A stretch of 64,000 bases of DNA, taken from contig OZ241908.1 in assembly GCA_965203685.1 (NCBI GenBank), positions 3,720,001-3,784,000 on the forward strand. The letters are read 5' to 3'. The stretch's first letter is position 1. Each line of letters starts with the position of its first letter. This stretch comes from VXYL01 sp965203685 (GTDB taxonomy: Bacteria; Pseudomonadota; Gammaproteobacteria; Pseudomonadales; Azotimanducaceae). Shown one piece after another: positions 35,149 through 42,700 of the stretch. Position numbers and translations under genes: made by a program. The notes beneath the pieces were generated by a model that saw only the letters and a list, made by a program, of their open reading frames with translations, ran no database searches and was not told the DNA's origin.

Positions 35149-36314
35149 ACGCGCTCGCCAATCGTCTCAAGGCCTACGGCTGGGGGCCGTGGGTCTACCT
35201 TGGCTTCCTCGTGTTCCCGATCGCCTCGCCGTTCCTCAACCCGGACGCGACGGCGTGGAACTGGGCCGCCACCGCAGCGTGCATCGCCTGCTTCCTCCCG
35301 CTACACTTCTGGAGCTTCGACAAGGTCGGCCGACCGCGCTTGCTCGCGGCGGTGGGCATGACGGCCATCGGCGCGGTCGGCTTGATCTTCGGCCTCAATT
35401 CCGGTGCCTCGGCCTTCCTGATCTACGCGGCCGCGAGCATCGGCAACCTCGGCAGGCCGCGCCTCGCGGTACTCGGCATCGCCATCCTGATGGCGGTGGC
35501 CTTTGGCTTTTTCCTCGTATCGTACGTGCCGCTGTTCCCGGATCGCGTCTGGGCGTTCGCGCCAGCCTTCGTCTTCATCCCGATCATCGGCGCCATCACG
35601 GTGTTCGAAGTGGAACGAGCGATGAGCAACGCGAGGCTCAACCTGGCGCAAGGGGAAGTCGAGCGACTGGCCGTGATTGCCGAGCGGGAACGCATCGGTC
35701 GAGACCTGCACGACCTGCTTGGCCACACGCTGTCCATGATCACGCTGAAGAGCCAACTGGCCCGGAAGCTTAACGCTTCCGACCCGGAAGCCGCCGCGCG
35801 CGAAATGCACGAGGTGGAGACCATCTCGCGGGACAGCTTGAAGCAGGTGCGTCAGGCGGTCGGCGGCTATCGCGCCAAGGGCCTGAACGCCGAGTTCGCC
35901 GATGCGGAACGGGCACTCAAGTGGGCGGGGATCGCGTGCGAGGTCGAGAGCGATGCCGTCCCGCTGCCGCCGCGCCACGAGACCGCCCTTGCGCTCGCAC
36001 TACGCGAGGGCATCACCAACATCATCCGCCACTCCGGTGCGACCCGCGTCAGTGGTCGACTCGCAAGCTGCCCCGGGGACGTGACGCTGACCCTCACCGA
36101 CAACGGCCGCGGCGGCGGTGCCGAAGGCAACGGGCTGGCGGGCATCCGCGAACGCATCGAGCACCTCGGCGGCAGCTTCCACCGCAGCAACCACGACGGC
36201 ACGACGCTGACGGTTCGCCTGCCGGTGGAGCAGGATGATGCGCCACCGGACGCCACGCCACCCACGCTCTCACACCCCGAATCGGCGAAATCCGTCCCGG
36301 CCACCGCGCCATGA
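35145..36314 (+). CDS. Sensor histidine kinase, DesK/NarL type (HisKA_3)
   Basis: About 389 residues from GTG 35145, overlapping the permease stop by four bases. Four or five N-terminal membrane helices (residues 15-155) form a DesK-like membrane sensor with little extracytoplasmic sequence. The phosphoacceptor is H189 in ERERIGRDLHDLLGHTLS, the HisKA_3 H-box. The ATPase domain has the N-box EGITNIIRHSGA and the glycine-rich DNGRGGGAEGNGLAGIRERI. Such kinases often sense membrane fluidity or antimicrobial stress and act through a NarL-type regulator, here the next gene. The C-terminal tail is Pro/Thr-rich. It probably autoregulates this ABC operon. Confidence 0.92.
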   Translation: MNALANRLKAYGWGPWVYLGFLVFPIASPFLNPDATAWNWAATAACIACFLPLHFWSFDKVGRPRLLAAVGMTAIGAVGLIFGLNSGASAFLIYAAASIGNLGRPRLAVLGIAILMAVAFGFFLVSYVPLFPDRVWAFAPAFVFIPIIGAITVFEVERAMSNARLNLAQGEVERLAVIAERERIGRDLHDLLGHTLSMITLKSQLARKLNASDPEAAAREMHEVETISRDSLKQVRQAVGGYRAKGLNAEFADAERALKWAGIACEVESDAVPLPPRHETALALALREGITNIIRHSGATRVSGRLASCPGDVTLTLTDNGRGGGAEGNGLAGIRERIEHLGGSFHRSNHDGTTLTVRLPVEQDDAPPDATPPTLSHPESAKSVPATAP

Positions 36315-36913
36315 TCCGCGTCGTCATCGCCGAAGACCAGAAACTGGTCCTCGGTGCGATCGCAGCGCTACTGACCCTGGAAGGGGACTTCGACGTCGTC
36401 GGCCAAGCCACCGATGGCCGCTCGGCGCTCGAGATCGTACGCTGCCACGCGCCCGACATCCTCGTCACGGACATCGAGATGCCCGGCCTCACCGGGATCG
36501 AACTCGCCACCCGGGTTGCCCGGCTTGAAGTCGCTACCCGGGTCGTCATCGTCACCACCTTCGCCCGGCCTGGATACCTGCGCCGCGCCCTGGAGGCCGG
36601 CGCCGCCGGCTACCTGCTCAAGGACGCCCCGGCCGCCCAGCTTGCGGACGGTCTGCGCCGCGTCCATCGCGGCGGTCGCGCCATCGACCCGGAACTGGCC
36701 GTCGACGCGTGGGGCGAGAGCGACCCGCTCACCGACCGCGAGCGGCAAGTCCTCAGGCTCGCCGGCGAGGGCCGTAGCAGTGCCGAGATCGGCGCCGTGC
36801 TCGCGCTATCGGACGGCACCGTTCGGAACTATCTGTCCGAGGCCATCGGCAAGCTGGGGGTCGGCAACCGCATCGAAGCCGCACGCCTCGCCCGCGAGAA
36901 GGGCTGGCTCTGA
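36311..36913 (+). CDS. Response regulator, DesR/NarL type
   Basis: A 200-residue response regulator. Receiver domain: acidic pocket AEDQ, phosphoacceptor D54 in ILVTDIEMPGLTG, conserved Thr in VIVTTF and Lys in YLLKD. C-terminal LuxR-type helix-turn-helix: LTDRERQVLRLAGEGRSSAEIGAVLALSDGTVRNYLSEAIGKLG. Overlaps the kinase gene by ATGA and completes the five-gene operon. Expected target is the promoter upstream of 32934 in the 190-bp gap shared with the glycosyltransferase genes, but I could not identify an operator by eye. Confidence 0.93.
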   Translation: MIRVVIAEDQKLVLGAIAALLTLEGDFDVVGQATDGRSALEIVRCHAPDILVTDIEMPGLTGIELATRVARLEVATRVVIVTTFARPGYLRRALEAGAAGYLLKDAPAAQLADGLRRVHRGGRAIDPELAVDAWGESDPLTDRERQVLRLAGEGRSSAEIGAVLALSDGTVRNYLSEAIGKLGVGNRIEAARLAREKGWL

Positions 36914-36914
36914 C

Positions 36915-36985
36915 GGTACGCGGACGTCCACGTCCGCATTCCAATCGTGTGCAAGCCCAAGTGCGGGCCGGGAGGCCCGCGTACC
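36915..36985. repeat. Dispersed hairpin repeat, copy 5 (both hairpins)
   Basis: GGTACGCGGACGTCCACGTC plus CGCATTCC (36915-36942) and TGCGGGCCGGGAGGCCCGCG followed by TACC (36962-36985). Nearly the same sequence and spacing as copy 2. It lies between the convergent response-regulator and PhyH genes. Confidence 0.8.
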
Positions 36986-36993
36986 AGCGGCGC

Positions 36994-37800
36994 TCAGTCC
37001 TCCATGAGCGCCTTGTGCCGGGTCGCGCCATGGCGCCGGGCCAAGGTGACCTCGCCCCGACCCATGTCCGATGCGGGCCGCGGGATGTACTCGAAGTGGC
37101 GGTACGCATCCTCACCCTTGACGAGGATCGCCCGGTCACCGTCGATCTTCGTCTGGCGCACGTCAGTCGCGCAATAGCGCAGCACCATGCCGATCCGCCG
37201 GTCCGCCGTGCGGTTCGGCTCCGAGCCGTGGATGATGCGCACGTGGTGCAAGGACATCTCGCCGGCGGCCAACGGCGCGAGCCGCGTCCGTGACTCGTCC
37301 ACGTCGACCTTCACTCTTTGGCCGCGGCTTAGGATGTTGTTCTCCCCGTACGTGTCGTCCTGCTCATGGACCGGCCCAAGGTGGCTGCCCGGCAGGAAGC
37401 GCATGGGGCCGGTGTCGGGGCCGGCATCGGATAACGCGATCCACGCGGTCGCGACGTGATGCGGTTCGAGGCCCCAGTAGGTGGCATCCTGGTGGTAGGA
37501 CACGAAGGCCGGTCCGGGCTCCTTGATGAACCAGTCCATCGACCACAGCAGGACGTTGGGGCCGAGCACGGCCGAGATCGGCTCGACGATCCGCGGGTCG
37601 TGCACCAAGTCCCAGGCCCAGGCATGGGTGATCGGCAAGCCTTGCCGCGCGGCGCGCTCGCGACCGGATTCGGCGAGGGCTTCGGCCGCTTCGAGTCGGT
37701 CGCGCAAGGCTCGGGTCTCGGCATCCGAGAAGACCCGTAGCGGACTCAGGTAGCCATCCCGGCGGTACGTCTCGATCTGTTCGCTGGTCAATCCGGTCAT
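36994..37800 (-). CDS. Phytanoyl-CoA dioxygenase (PhyH) family protein
   Basis: A 268-residue PhyH protein and the cleanest family match of the three in this window. The N terminus is typical (LTSEQIETYRRDGYLSPLRVFS). Iron ligands are H103-x-D105 (SYHQDATYWGLEP) and H191 (IIHGSEPNRT), with R205/R212 region GMVLRYCATDV containing the 2-oxoglutarate Arg. TAWIALSDAGPDTGPMRFLPGSHLG is a diagnostic segment shared with ectoine-hydroxylase-like members. It follows the hydroxypyruvate isomerase gene after three bases on the same strand, so it is probably the last gene of a four-gene operon. Substrate is unknown. Confidence 0.9.
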   Translation of the reverse strand: MTGLTSEQIETYRRDGYLSPLRVFSDAETRALRDRLEAAEALAESGRERAARQGLPITHAWAWDLVHDPRIVEPISAVLGPNVLLWSMDWFIKEPGPAFVSYHQDATYWGLEPHHVATAWIALSDAGPDTGPMRFLPGSHLGPVHEQDDTYGENNILSRGQRVKVDVDESRTRLAPLAAGEMSLHHVRIIHGSEPNRTADRRIGMVLRYCATDVRQTKIDGDRAILVKGEDAYRHFEYIPRPASDMGRGEVTLARRHGATRHKALMED

Positions 37801-37803
37801 GCA

Positions 37804-38586
37804 TCAAGCTCCGAGGCCGTACGCGGCGGCCCAACTCAAGCCCTCGCGCACCGTTGTCTTCGGTCGGTATTCGCAGCCCACCCAGCCATCGTAGCCGAGA
37901 CGGTCGCACGCGGCGAACAGGTAGTCCATGTTCACTTCCCCATGCTGCGGCTCATGGCGCCCTGGCACGCTCGAGAACTGGATGTGGCCGATGACATCGA
38001 GATTCTCCTCGAGCCGGCGTTCGAGATTCCCCTCCATGATCTGGCGGTGGTAGAAGTCGAACTGCAGGCGGACGTTGTCGCGCTCGATCGCATCGATCAC
38101 CTGGCGCGTCTCCTCCGTAAAGGTCAGGAAGTAGCCCGGCGTGTCCTCGGTGTTCAGCGGTTCGAGTAGGACGTCGATGCCGTGGCCGGCCGCGAGGTCG
38201 GCCGCCGCCCGGACATTCCTGACCAACACTGCTCCGGCCACATCGCGGTCGGCGTCGTCGACGACGCCCGCCATGACGTGGATCATCGGCACGCCGACAT
38301 CGACGGCGTACGCCATGGCCCGATCGAAATCGCGGCGGAAGTCCGCCTCGCGCCCAGGCACCGCGGCAAGGCCCCGCTCGCCCTTGGCCACGTCGCCCAA
38401 GGGCGTGTTCAGCAGGATCATCGCGACGCCCGCCTCGGCAACCCCGGCCTTCACCTCGGCCGGCGACTGCGTGTAGGGGAACAGGTACTCGACCGCCGTG
38501 AACCCCAAGTCCCGTGCGGCCTGGAAGCGCGCCTCGACCGGCACGTCCGGGAACATCATCGAGACATTGGCGGCGAACCTGGGCAT
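37804..38586 (-). CDS. hyi: Hydroxypyruvate isomerase family protein
   Basis: A 260-residue TIM-barrel sugar isomerase/AP-endonuclease-2 family protein, closest to hydroxypyruvate isomerase (hydroxypyruvate to tartronate semialdehyde). Landmarks: FAANVSMMFPDVPVEARFQAARDLGFTAVEYLFPY, catalytic and metal-binding acids in LLEPLNTEDTPGYFL and RLQFDFYHRQIMEGNL, then HIQFSSVPGRHEPQHGEVN and WVGCEYRPKTTVREGLSW with the second catalytic Glu. No glyoxylate carboligase or tartronate reductase is adjacent, so another sugar or keto acid is possible. Three-base gaps on both sides place it in the middle of the operon. Confidence 0.85.
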   Translation of the reverse strand: MPRFAANVSMMFPDVPVEARFQAARDLGFTAVEYLFPYTQSPAEVKAGVAEAGVAMILLNTPLGDVAKGERGLAAVPGREADFRRDFDRAMAYAVDVGVPMIHVMAGVVDDADRDVAGAVLVRNVRAAADLAAGHGIDVLLEPLNTEDTPGYFLTFTEETRQVIDAIERDNVRLQFDFYHRQIMEGNLERRLEENLDVIGHIQFSSVPGRHEPQHGEVNMDYLFAACDRLGYDGWVGCEYRPKTTVREGLSWAAAYGLGA

Positions 38587-38589
38587 CGC

Positions 38590-38955
38590 CTACCGGAAGA
38601 GGTCGTCGAGCTTGCGCTTGGCGTCATCGACGTCCGCGTCGGCGTTGGCGTTATCGGACTTCCCCGAGAACAGCGCATCGAGGCGATTCTTGGCCGCCGC
38701 GTGCTTGCTCGTCGAGGCAGGCTCAAACGCGTCCGTCGACGAGCGGAAGAACTCGCAGAAGTTGGCGCCTTCCTTGTGGACCGGTGGTTCCGCCCGGTCT
38801 TCGTCGCAGGGGTTGGTGACGTTCGGCCGATAGTGGCGGCACAAGCGGCAGCAGTGCAGGTCTTCGAAGCACGCCGGGCAGTTCATGTGTCGGGTGATCG
38901 GCCGAGGCAACTCCTCGAGGGAGGTGCCGCAATTCCAACACTTGAGCTCGGCCAC
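38590..38955 (-). CDS. Small cysteine-rich (probable zinc-binding) protein
   Basis: About 121 residues from GTG 38955, chosen because it begins just before the conserved Cys-rich block; the frame is open further to 39126 inside the neighbouring gene. The N-terminal 65 residues contain a regular series: KCWNCGTSLEEL, MNCPACFEDLHCCRLCRHY, NPCDED and NFCEFF, with paired C-x2-C knuckles that should bind zinc. The C-terminal part is charged and low-complexity (NANADADVDDAKRKLDDLF). I know such proteins as unannotated families in Gammaproteobacteria but no function. Gaps of three and 13 bases tie it to hyi and the EthD gene. Confidence 0.75.
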   Translation of the reverse strand: MAELKCWNCGTSLEELPRPITRHMNCPACFEDLHCCRLCRHYRPNVTNPCDEDRAEPPVHKEGANFCEFFRSSTDAFEPASTSKHAAAKNRLDALFSGKSDNANADADVDDAKRKLDDLFR

Positions 38956-38968
38956 GTCGCGGCACCGG

Positions 38969-39697
38969 TCAGGGGATGCCGACCATCTCCGTGTGTGCGC
39001 GCAGGACGTGCATGCGCCCGCCGTCCACCCACTTCTCCATGCCGTCCGGCTTGATCGTCTCCCGGTAGGCCTTCCAGCCGCTCGGGTCGTGGAAGTAGAG
39101 CTCCGCCATGCCGGCGTACGGCTCATCCGCGGGCTCGAAGCTGTGACTCACGACGTAGCGAAAGCCGCCGACCTGTTCCATGGTGTTGCGCACGTTCGGC
39201 ACATGCACGTCGAGCCAATGGGCCAGGAATTCGTCGTAGTCCGTTCCGGGCTTGGCCGGGACGAGGAAGCTCATCTTGAAGAAGCCCGACCGGGTCATGG
39301 GGTACGGTGCATTCAAAGTCAGCGGCGCCGTACTCAAGTGTTCGGAACCGTCGATCACGACGTACTCGCGCGTCGCCCATGGCACGTAGGGCTGTGCCTT
39401 CTGCTGGAACGTGTCGCGCGGCTTGGCACCGAATGCGCCACGCGGCCTTGGTAACGGGCGGTCGTACCAGAGTTGTGCGACGCCGTCCCACGGGTGCTCG
39501 CCGTCGGCGTTGGCATCGTAGAGCGTCGCGAAGTAGCGGCGGGCGGCAGGTCTGCCCCGCGCCTCGGCGTCCTTCTGATTCTGGATCACCTCAGGCATGT
39601 GGTTCGCGAACCAATGCACGACCAACTCCTCTCGGGACGTGTCGGGCTTGCGCTTGATGAGGTACATCATCTTCGCGCCCGGCGTCTCTGCCACCAT
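38969..39697 (-). CDS. EthD-domain protein (tandem)
   Basis: A 242-residue protein with two copies of the dimeric alpha/beta-barrel EthD domain: KMMYLIKRKPDTSREELVVHWFANHMPEVI near the N terminus and FFKMSFLVPAKPGTDYDEFLAHWLDVHVPNV from about residue 135. The W-x5-HxP pattern appears in each. EthD was first linked to ether (ETBE) degradation, and relatives include small-molecule monooxygenases and hydratases. First gene of the minus-strand operon with the Cys-rich protein, hyi and PhyH, suggesting all four serve one catabolic route. No signal peptide. Confidence 0.83.
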   Translation of the reverse strand: MVAETPGAKMMYLIKRKPDTSREELVVHWFANHMPEVIQNQKDAEARGRPAARRYFATLYDANADGEHPWDGVAQLWYDRPLPRPRGAFGAKPRDTFQQKAQPYVPWATREYVVIDGSEHLSTAPLTLNAPYPMTRSGFFKMSFLVPAKPGTDYDEFLAHWLDVHVPNVRNTMEQVGGFRYVVSHSFEPADEPYAGMAELYFHDPSGWKAYRETIKPDGMEKWVDGGRMHVLRAHTEMVGIP

Positions 39698-39730
39698 GTT
39701 TTTGTGCCCCCAAGATCCCGACGAGAGCGA

Positions 39731-39916
39731 CTATACACCGGCCACCACCGCCACCGGGCAAGGTGGCCAATCGGACGTGCCTAATCGGCGTGTACCGGCC
39801 GCGAGATCCTTGGCGAGCGTGGTCACCCCAACCTGGCGAACGCCGGACACCACCACCGGCATGACTCCGAGATGCGCGCCGCGTAGCGAATGATTCACGC
39901 TCTGAATGACAATCAT
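39731..39916 (-). pseudogene. Truncated start of a DUF4143-type AAA ATPase
   Basis: A short minus-strand frame reads MPVVVSGVRQVGVTTLAKDL. This resembles the beginning of the DUF4143 family of ATPases, where the segment is normally PVVxxGPRQVGKTT. The Walker A lysine is missing (V instead of K) and a stop comes about 40 residues later, whereas family members have about 400 residues. It is therefore read as a decayed remnant. It sits next to VapBC, as these defence- or persistence-like genes often do. Confidence 0.5.
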
Positions 39917-39929
39917 TCAGAGCGTGAAT
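39893..39929. repeat. Perfect 17-bp palindrome with 3-base loop
   Basis: ATTCACGCTCTGAATGA - CAA - TCATTCAGAGCGTGAAT. The AT-rich centre AATGACAATCATT differs by one base from the core AATGATAATCATT of Fur boxes, so an iron-regulator site is conceivable. A mobile-element scar or a bidirectional terminator near vapC are alternatives. Confidence 0.6.
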
Positions 39930-40015
39930 AATCCGCCCGATTTCCTGGCTACGGCCCTTCGCCCCATCGGCTACGCCGGAACTAGGCTCGCTCATTCGCC
40001 TTGGTCGTTACTCCG

Positions 40016-40399
40016 CTAACGGATGCAAACGACCTCGACGCCTTCGAGCTCCAACGATTTCCATAGCCTGTCGGCGGTCAAGGCCGGTTGCTGTGCGACG
40101 TACGCGGCGGCAAGGCAGGCACGGTCGCCGAGGCCCAGTCCAAGGTGACGCGTGGCACTTCGGTATCGACCACTCAGCAGCGCAAGACGTTCGTCGAATG
40201 GCACAATTTCGATGCCTTCGAACACGAGCGGAACATCCGCTTCTGCCCAGCCGTCCGCGTCGAGCTTGGCCGCCACCTCGGCGACATTGACCGCCGACAT
40301 GCTCGCGCCCGATTCAAGCGCCTCGTGTACGGTGGCCGAGCCGGGTTCATCGAAAAGCTCGGCTATGAGCGCGGATGCATCCAGTACAAAGCCGGTCAC
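40016..40399 (-). CDS. vapC: VapC-like PIN-domain toxin
   Basis: A 127-residue PIN-domain ribonuclease. Metal-binding acids are seen in FVLDASALIAELFDE (Asp7, Glu14 region), in LGLGDRACLAAA and in ALTADRLW, the normal PIN layout. VapC toxins cut tRNA or rRNA and are held inactive by their antitoxin. The start overlaps the stop of the upstream AbrB-type antitoxin by four bases, the usual antitoxin-first order. It neighbours an IS element and a broken ATPase gene, so it lies in an accessory patch of the chromosome. Confidence 0.87.
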   Translation of the reverse strand: MTGFVLDASALIAELFDEPGSATVHEALESGASMSAVNVAEVAAKLDADGWAEADVPLVFEGIEIVPFDERLALLSGRYRSATRHLGLGLGDRACLAAAYVAQQPALTADRLWKSLELEGVEVVCIR

Positions 40400-40689
40400 G
40401 GTTCGCCCGCCGCATCAGCGCGCCGCGTTGCCAGAAACGCATCCACCACGCTACCGTCGTCCTTGCGATGAGCGCGGGCGAGCGCCTTGACCCGCGCACG
40501 GGCTCGTTCCAGCGTACATAGCGTGAGGCCGTCCTCCGTTAGCGAGAGCGTCAGTTCTTGGCCTTTCTCGATCCCGAGCACCTTGCGCACGTCTATCGGG
40601 ATCACGACACGTCCTGCCTCGTCGACGCGTACACGTTGGGACCTCTCCCAGCGTGGTAATGATCTGCCATGAGTGCGGACATCTACCAT
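40396..40689 (-). CDS. vapB: VapB-like antitoxin with AbrB/SpoVT domain
   Basis: About 97 residues from ATG 40689; GTG 40710 is a possible longer start but neither has a strong ribosome site. The AbrB/MazE swapped-hairpin DNA-binding domain is clear: RVRVDEAGRVVIPIDVRKVLGIEKGQELTLSLTEDGLTLCT. The C-terminal tail (RVKALARAHRKDDGSVVDAFLATRR) should wrap around the VapC toxin. It probably represses its own promoter, located between this gene and the IS end at 40801. Confidence 0.85.
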   Translation of the reverse strand: MVDVRTHGRSLPRWERSQRVRVDEAGRVVIPIDVRKVLGIEKGQELTLSLTEDGLTLCTLERARARVKALARAHRKDDGSVVDAFLATRRADAAGEP

Positions 40690-40800
40690 TTCAACACACC
40701 AATGGGACACAGGAGAGAGTCTACCACCCTACTCGACGCGGCACGATGCATGTGCTTACCGACGACGCCCGCGTGCCCAACACCAACCTTGAAACCCCGT

Positions 40801-40825
40801 TGTCCAATGAGAAAGTGATGGTGAA
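40801..40825 (+). repeat. IS terminal inverted repeat, left
   Basis: TGTCCAA..AAGTGATGGTGAA matches the right end except for a small indel and two or three substitutions in the middle. Confidence 0.8.
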
Positions 40826-41273
40826 ACCGACCGATCCGTGAAGCGACCGGTGTCGGGTGTCCAAATGGCGATGGCGGGGATGATTGAGCGACCTTCGCTG
40901 GCGGTCAAGGGGGGGTGGGCCGGCGTCGGGGAACGGAAGGCGTGGGCTGTGCGACGGACGTCGGCGGCGGGTCAAGGGCGAACGCGACGCGGGCACGGCG
41001 GCGGGGCCTTCGGGACGTGCGCATCGGAGCGGGGCGGCGGATCGAGGCACGGCGTCGAGGCGTCGCGGTCGGCGCAGCGGACCCTTGACGCGCCTCTTGG
41101 GAAGTACCCTGTCGGGCAGGGATCGGCGGTCGCCGCGGCTGATCGGAGACGGGCGCAGGACACCCGACACGCCTTCGCGGCGCGCACCCGACCGCCGAAC
41201 CCTGCCTCCCGGCGAGGGCGGGGGTCCGGGGGCTGGCCCCCGGTTGCCGAACCAAAGCACGGCGGCGCGTTCC
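40826..41273. other. Non-coding left part of the IS
   Basis: About 450 bp of GC-rich sequence between the left end and the transposase stop codon. Open frames exist here on both strands, but they are compositional: they lack family features and ribosome sites. A partial second copy of the end sequence (GTGTCCAAATGGCGATGG, 40857-40874) is visible. Confidence 0.5.
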
Positions 41274-42542
41274 TCATCCGGCCGCCGGCGCCATGCCGTC
41301 GGCGATGAGCCGGAACAGCGCGCGGCGTTCGGCCTGCACGCGGCGCGCGGCCTCGACGTCGGTCTCCGCGGTGGCGGCGGCGTCGAGCAGCGCGAGGTCG
41401 ACGCCGGGCTTGAGGTGGTCTTCGGCGCCGGGGAGCGAGCGGAACCTGGCGTAGGGGGTCATGACGTCGCGGGCGAGGTACTTGCGGCGGATCCTGCCGG
41501 CGGCGTCGCGGTACTCGGTGGCGAACAGGCAGGGGCGGTGGAAGTTGAGGAACGGCGACAGCGTGCCCTGCGCGAAGCGGTTGACGTCGCCGGCGAAGCG
41601 CCGCGGGATGTGGTCGTGGCCGAACCAGCGGCGCACGACGTGGGCGTTCTTGCCCTCCACGAGGGCGTTGTCGTTGGAGGTGCGGGGGCGGGACTTGGTG
41701 AACCGCTCCACGCGCAGCTTGTCGAGCAGCTTCGCGACGCGGTGGTTGATGTACTCGCTGCCGTTGTCGGCGTGGAAGCCGAGGATGCGGAACGGGAACG
41801 ACAGCAGCAGGCCTTCGAGGAGCGGCAGCAGGAAGCGCTCCGAGATGGCGGCGGCCGCGCCGACGAGCTCGTACTGGGTGACCTCGTCGACGAGGTTGAT
41901 CAGGAACAGGCCCTTGACGCCGTCGCGGTCGCCCTGGTGGACCGTGTCGACGCGGACGTGGCCGGGCTTGCCGTCGGGCTCCGGCGCTTGGCGCAGGGCG
42001 ATCTCGACCGTGGTCGGCCGCGTCCTCGTCCACACCGTGCGCTTCGCGCGGTAGGTCGCGGAGCCGCGCAGGTTGTAGAGGTGGCCGTTGGAGAGCGCCG
42101 CCAGGCGCTCGAAGCGGGCGTCCCCGAACACCTCGAACTGGCGGCGCAGAACCTCGCGCGTGGCCAGCCCGGACATCTGCCCGTAGGCCTCGTCGACATC
42201 CGCCAGAAGGCGCACGTCGGCCGGCGTGTAGCGGCGGACGAACGGCCGGCCCGGGCCGTCGGCGCGCCGGTCGCGGACCTCCCCCGTGTCGCGCCACTGG
42301 CGCACCAGGCGCTCGATCTGCGGACGCGAGATGCCCGTCGCGGCGACGAGGAACGCCAGGACCACGCCCTTGTCGCGCCTGCCGAGGCGCCGGAAGCCGA
42401 AGCGCTCAAGCGTGTCCCGGACGAAGCCGTTGGCCTCCTCCCGGTCCCGGGGATGGAAGTCCACCGCTTCGCTGCCTTCGACGAAGGCGCGAAGCTGCTC
42501 GATTGTGCGGAGCCGCCGCGTCTGGATGTCCACGATCATCAC
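41274..42542 (-). CDS. DDE transposase/integrase-core protein
   Basis: A 422-residue transposase. The N-terminal half has helix-turn-helix regions (AATGISRPQIERLVRQWRDTGEV and YTPADVRLLADVDEAYGQMSG). The integrase core shows the DDE triad: D199 in HVRVDTVHQGD, D259 in FHADNGSEYIN and E296 in NALVEGKN, with 36 residues between the last two as in retroviral-type integrases. The C-terminal part continues as NFHRPCLFATEYRD. Intact and probably functional, within inverted repeats. Family placement (IS481 or IS3 relative) is by resemblance only. Confidence 0.88.
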   Translation of the reverse strand: MMIVDIQTRRLRTIEQLRAFVEGSEAVDFHPRDREEANGFVRDTLERFGFRRLGRRDKGVVLAFLVAATGISRPQIERLVRQWRDTGEVRDRRADGPGRPFVRRYTPADVRLLADVDEAYGQMSGLATREVLRRQFEVFGDARFERLAALSNGHLYNLRGSATYRAKRTVWTRTRPTTVEIALRQAPEPDGKPGHVRVDTVHQGDRDGVKGLFLINLVDEVTQYELVGAAAAISERFLLPLLEGLLLSFPFRILGFHADNGSEYINHRVAKLLDKLRVERFTKSRPRTSNDNALVEGKNAHVVRRWFGHDHIPRRFAGDVNRFAQGTLSPFLNFHRPCLFATEYRDAAGRIRRKYLARDVMTPYARFRSLPGAEDHLKPGVDLALLDAAATAETDVEAARRVQAERRALFRLIADGMAPAAG

Positions 42543-42562
42543 CGAATGGTGCGCCGGACATC

Positions 42563-42622
42563 CGCTTCACCATCACTTCACGTTGGAATCGGCTCTTCGC
42601 TTCACCATCACTTGTCGTTGGA
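42563..42622 (-). repeat. Duplicated subterminal sequence at the IS right end
   Basis: Two copies of CGCTTCACCATCACTT followed by a CGTTGGA segment, at 42563-42587 and 42598-42622, spaced 35 bp. They probably serve as a pair of transposase-binding sites, and lie just upstream of the transposase start, so binding may also regulate it. Confidence 0.7.
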
Positions 42623-42700
42623 CAGTTCGGAAACTACCGTTGGCCACCGACTTGTGCCATAGTCCGGCGGTTCACCTTTGGGCAAGCGGGAGAGTAAGTC

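Larger units (their letters stand above)
40801..42624. mobile_element. Insertion sequence, IS481/IS3-like (DDE)
   Basis: An 1824-bp element. Terminal inverted repeats match: left end TGTCCAATGAGAAAGTGATG plus GTGAA (40801-40825), right end TGTCCAACGACAAGTGATGG plus TGAA as reverse complement of 42601-42624. The right end holds a second copy of the subterminal sequence 35 bp inward. One transposase gene on the minus strand fills the right 70%. No clear target-site duplication is visible (flanks CCCCGT and GTTCGG). Confidence 0.85.

Noticed and set aside
40884..42662. 592-residue plus-strand frame across the IS
   Set aside because: Antisense to the transposase, which has a full DDE triad.
40093..42662. 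Repeated motifs near VapBC and IS considered as a CRISPR array
   Set aside because: Only two copies of the end sequence exist, explained as transposase-binding sites; no regular spacers.
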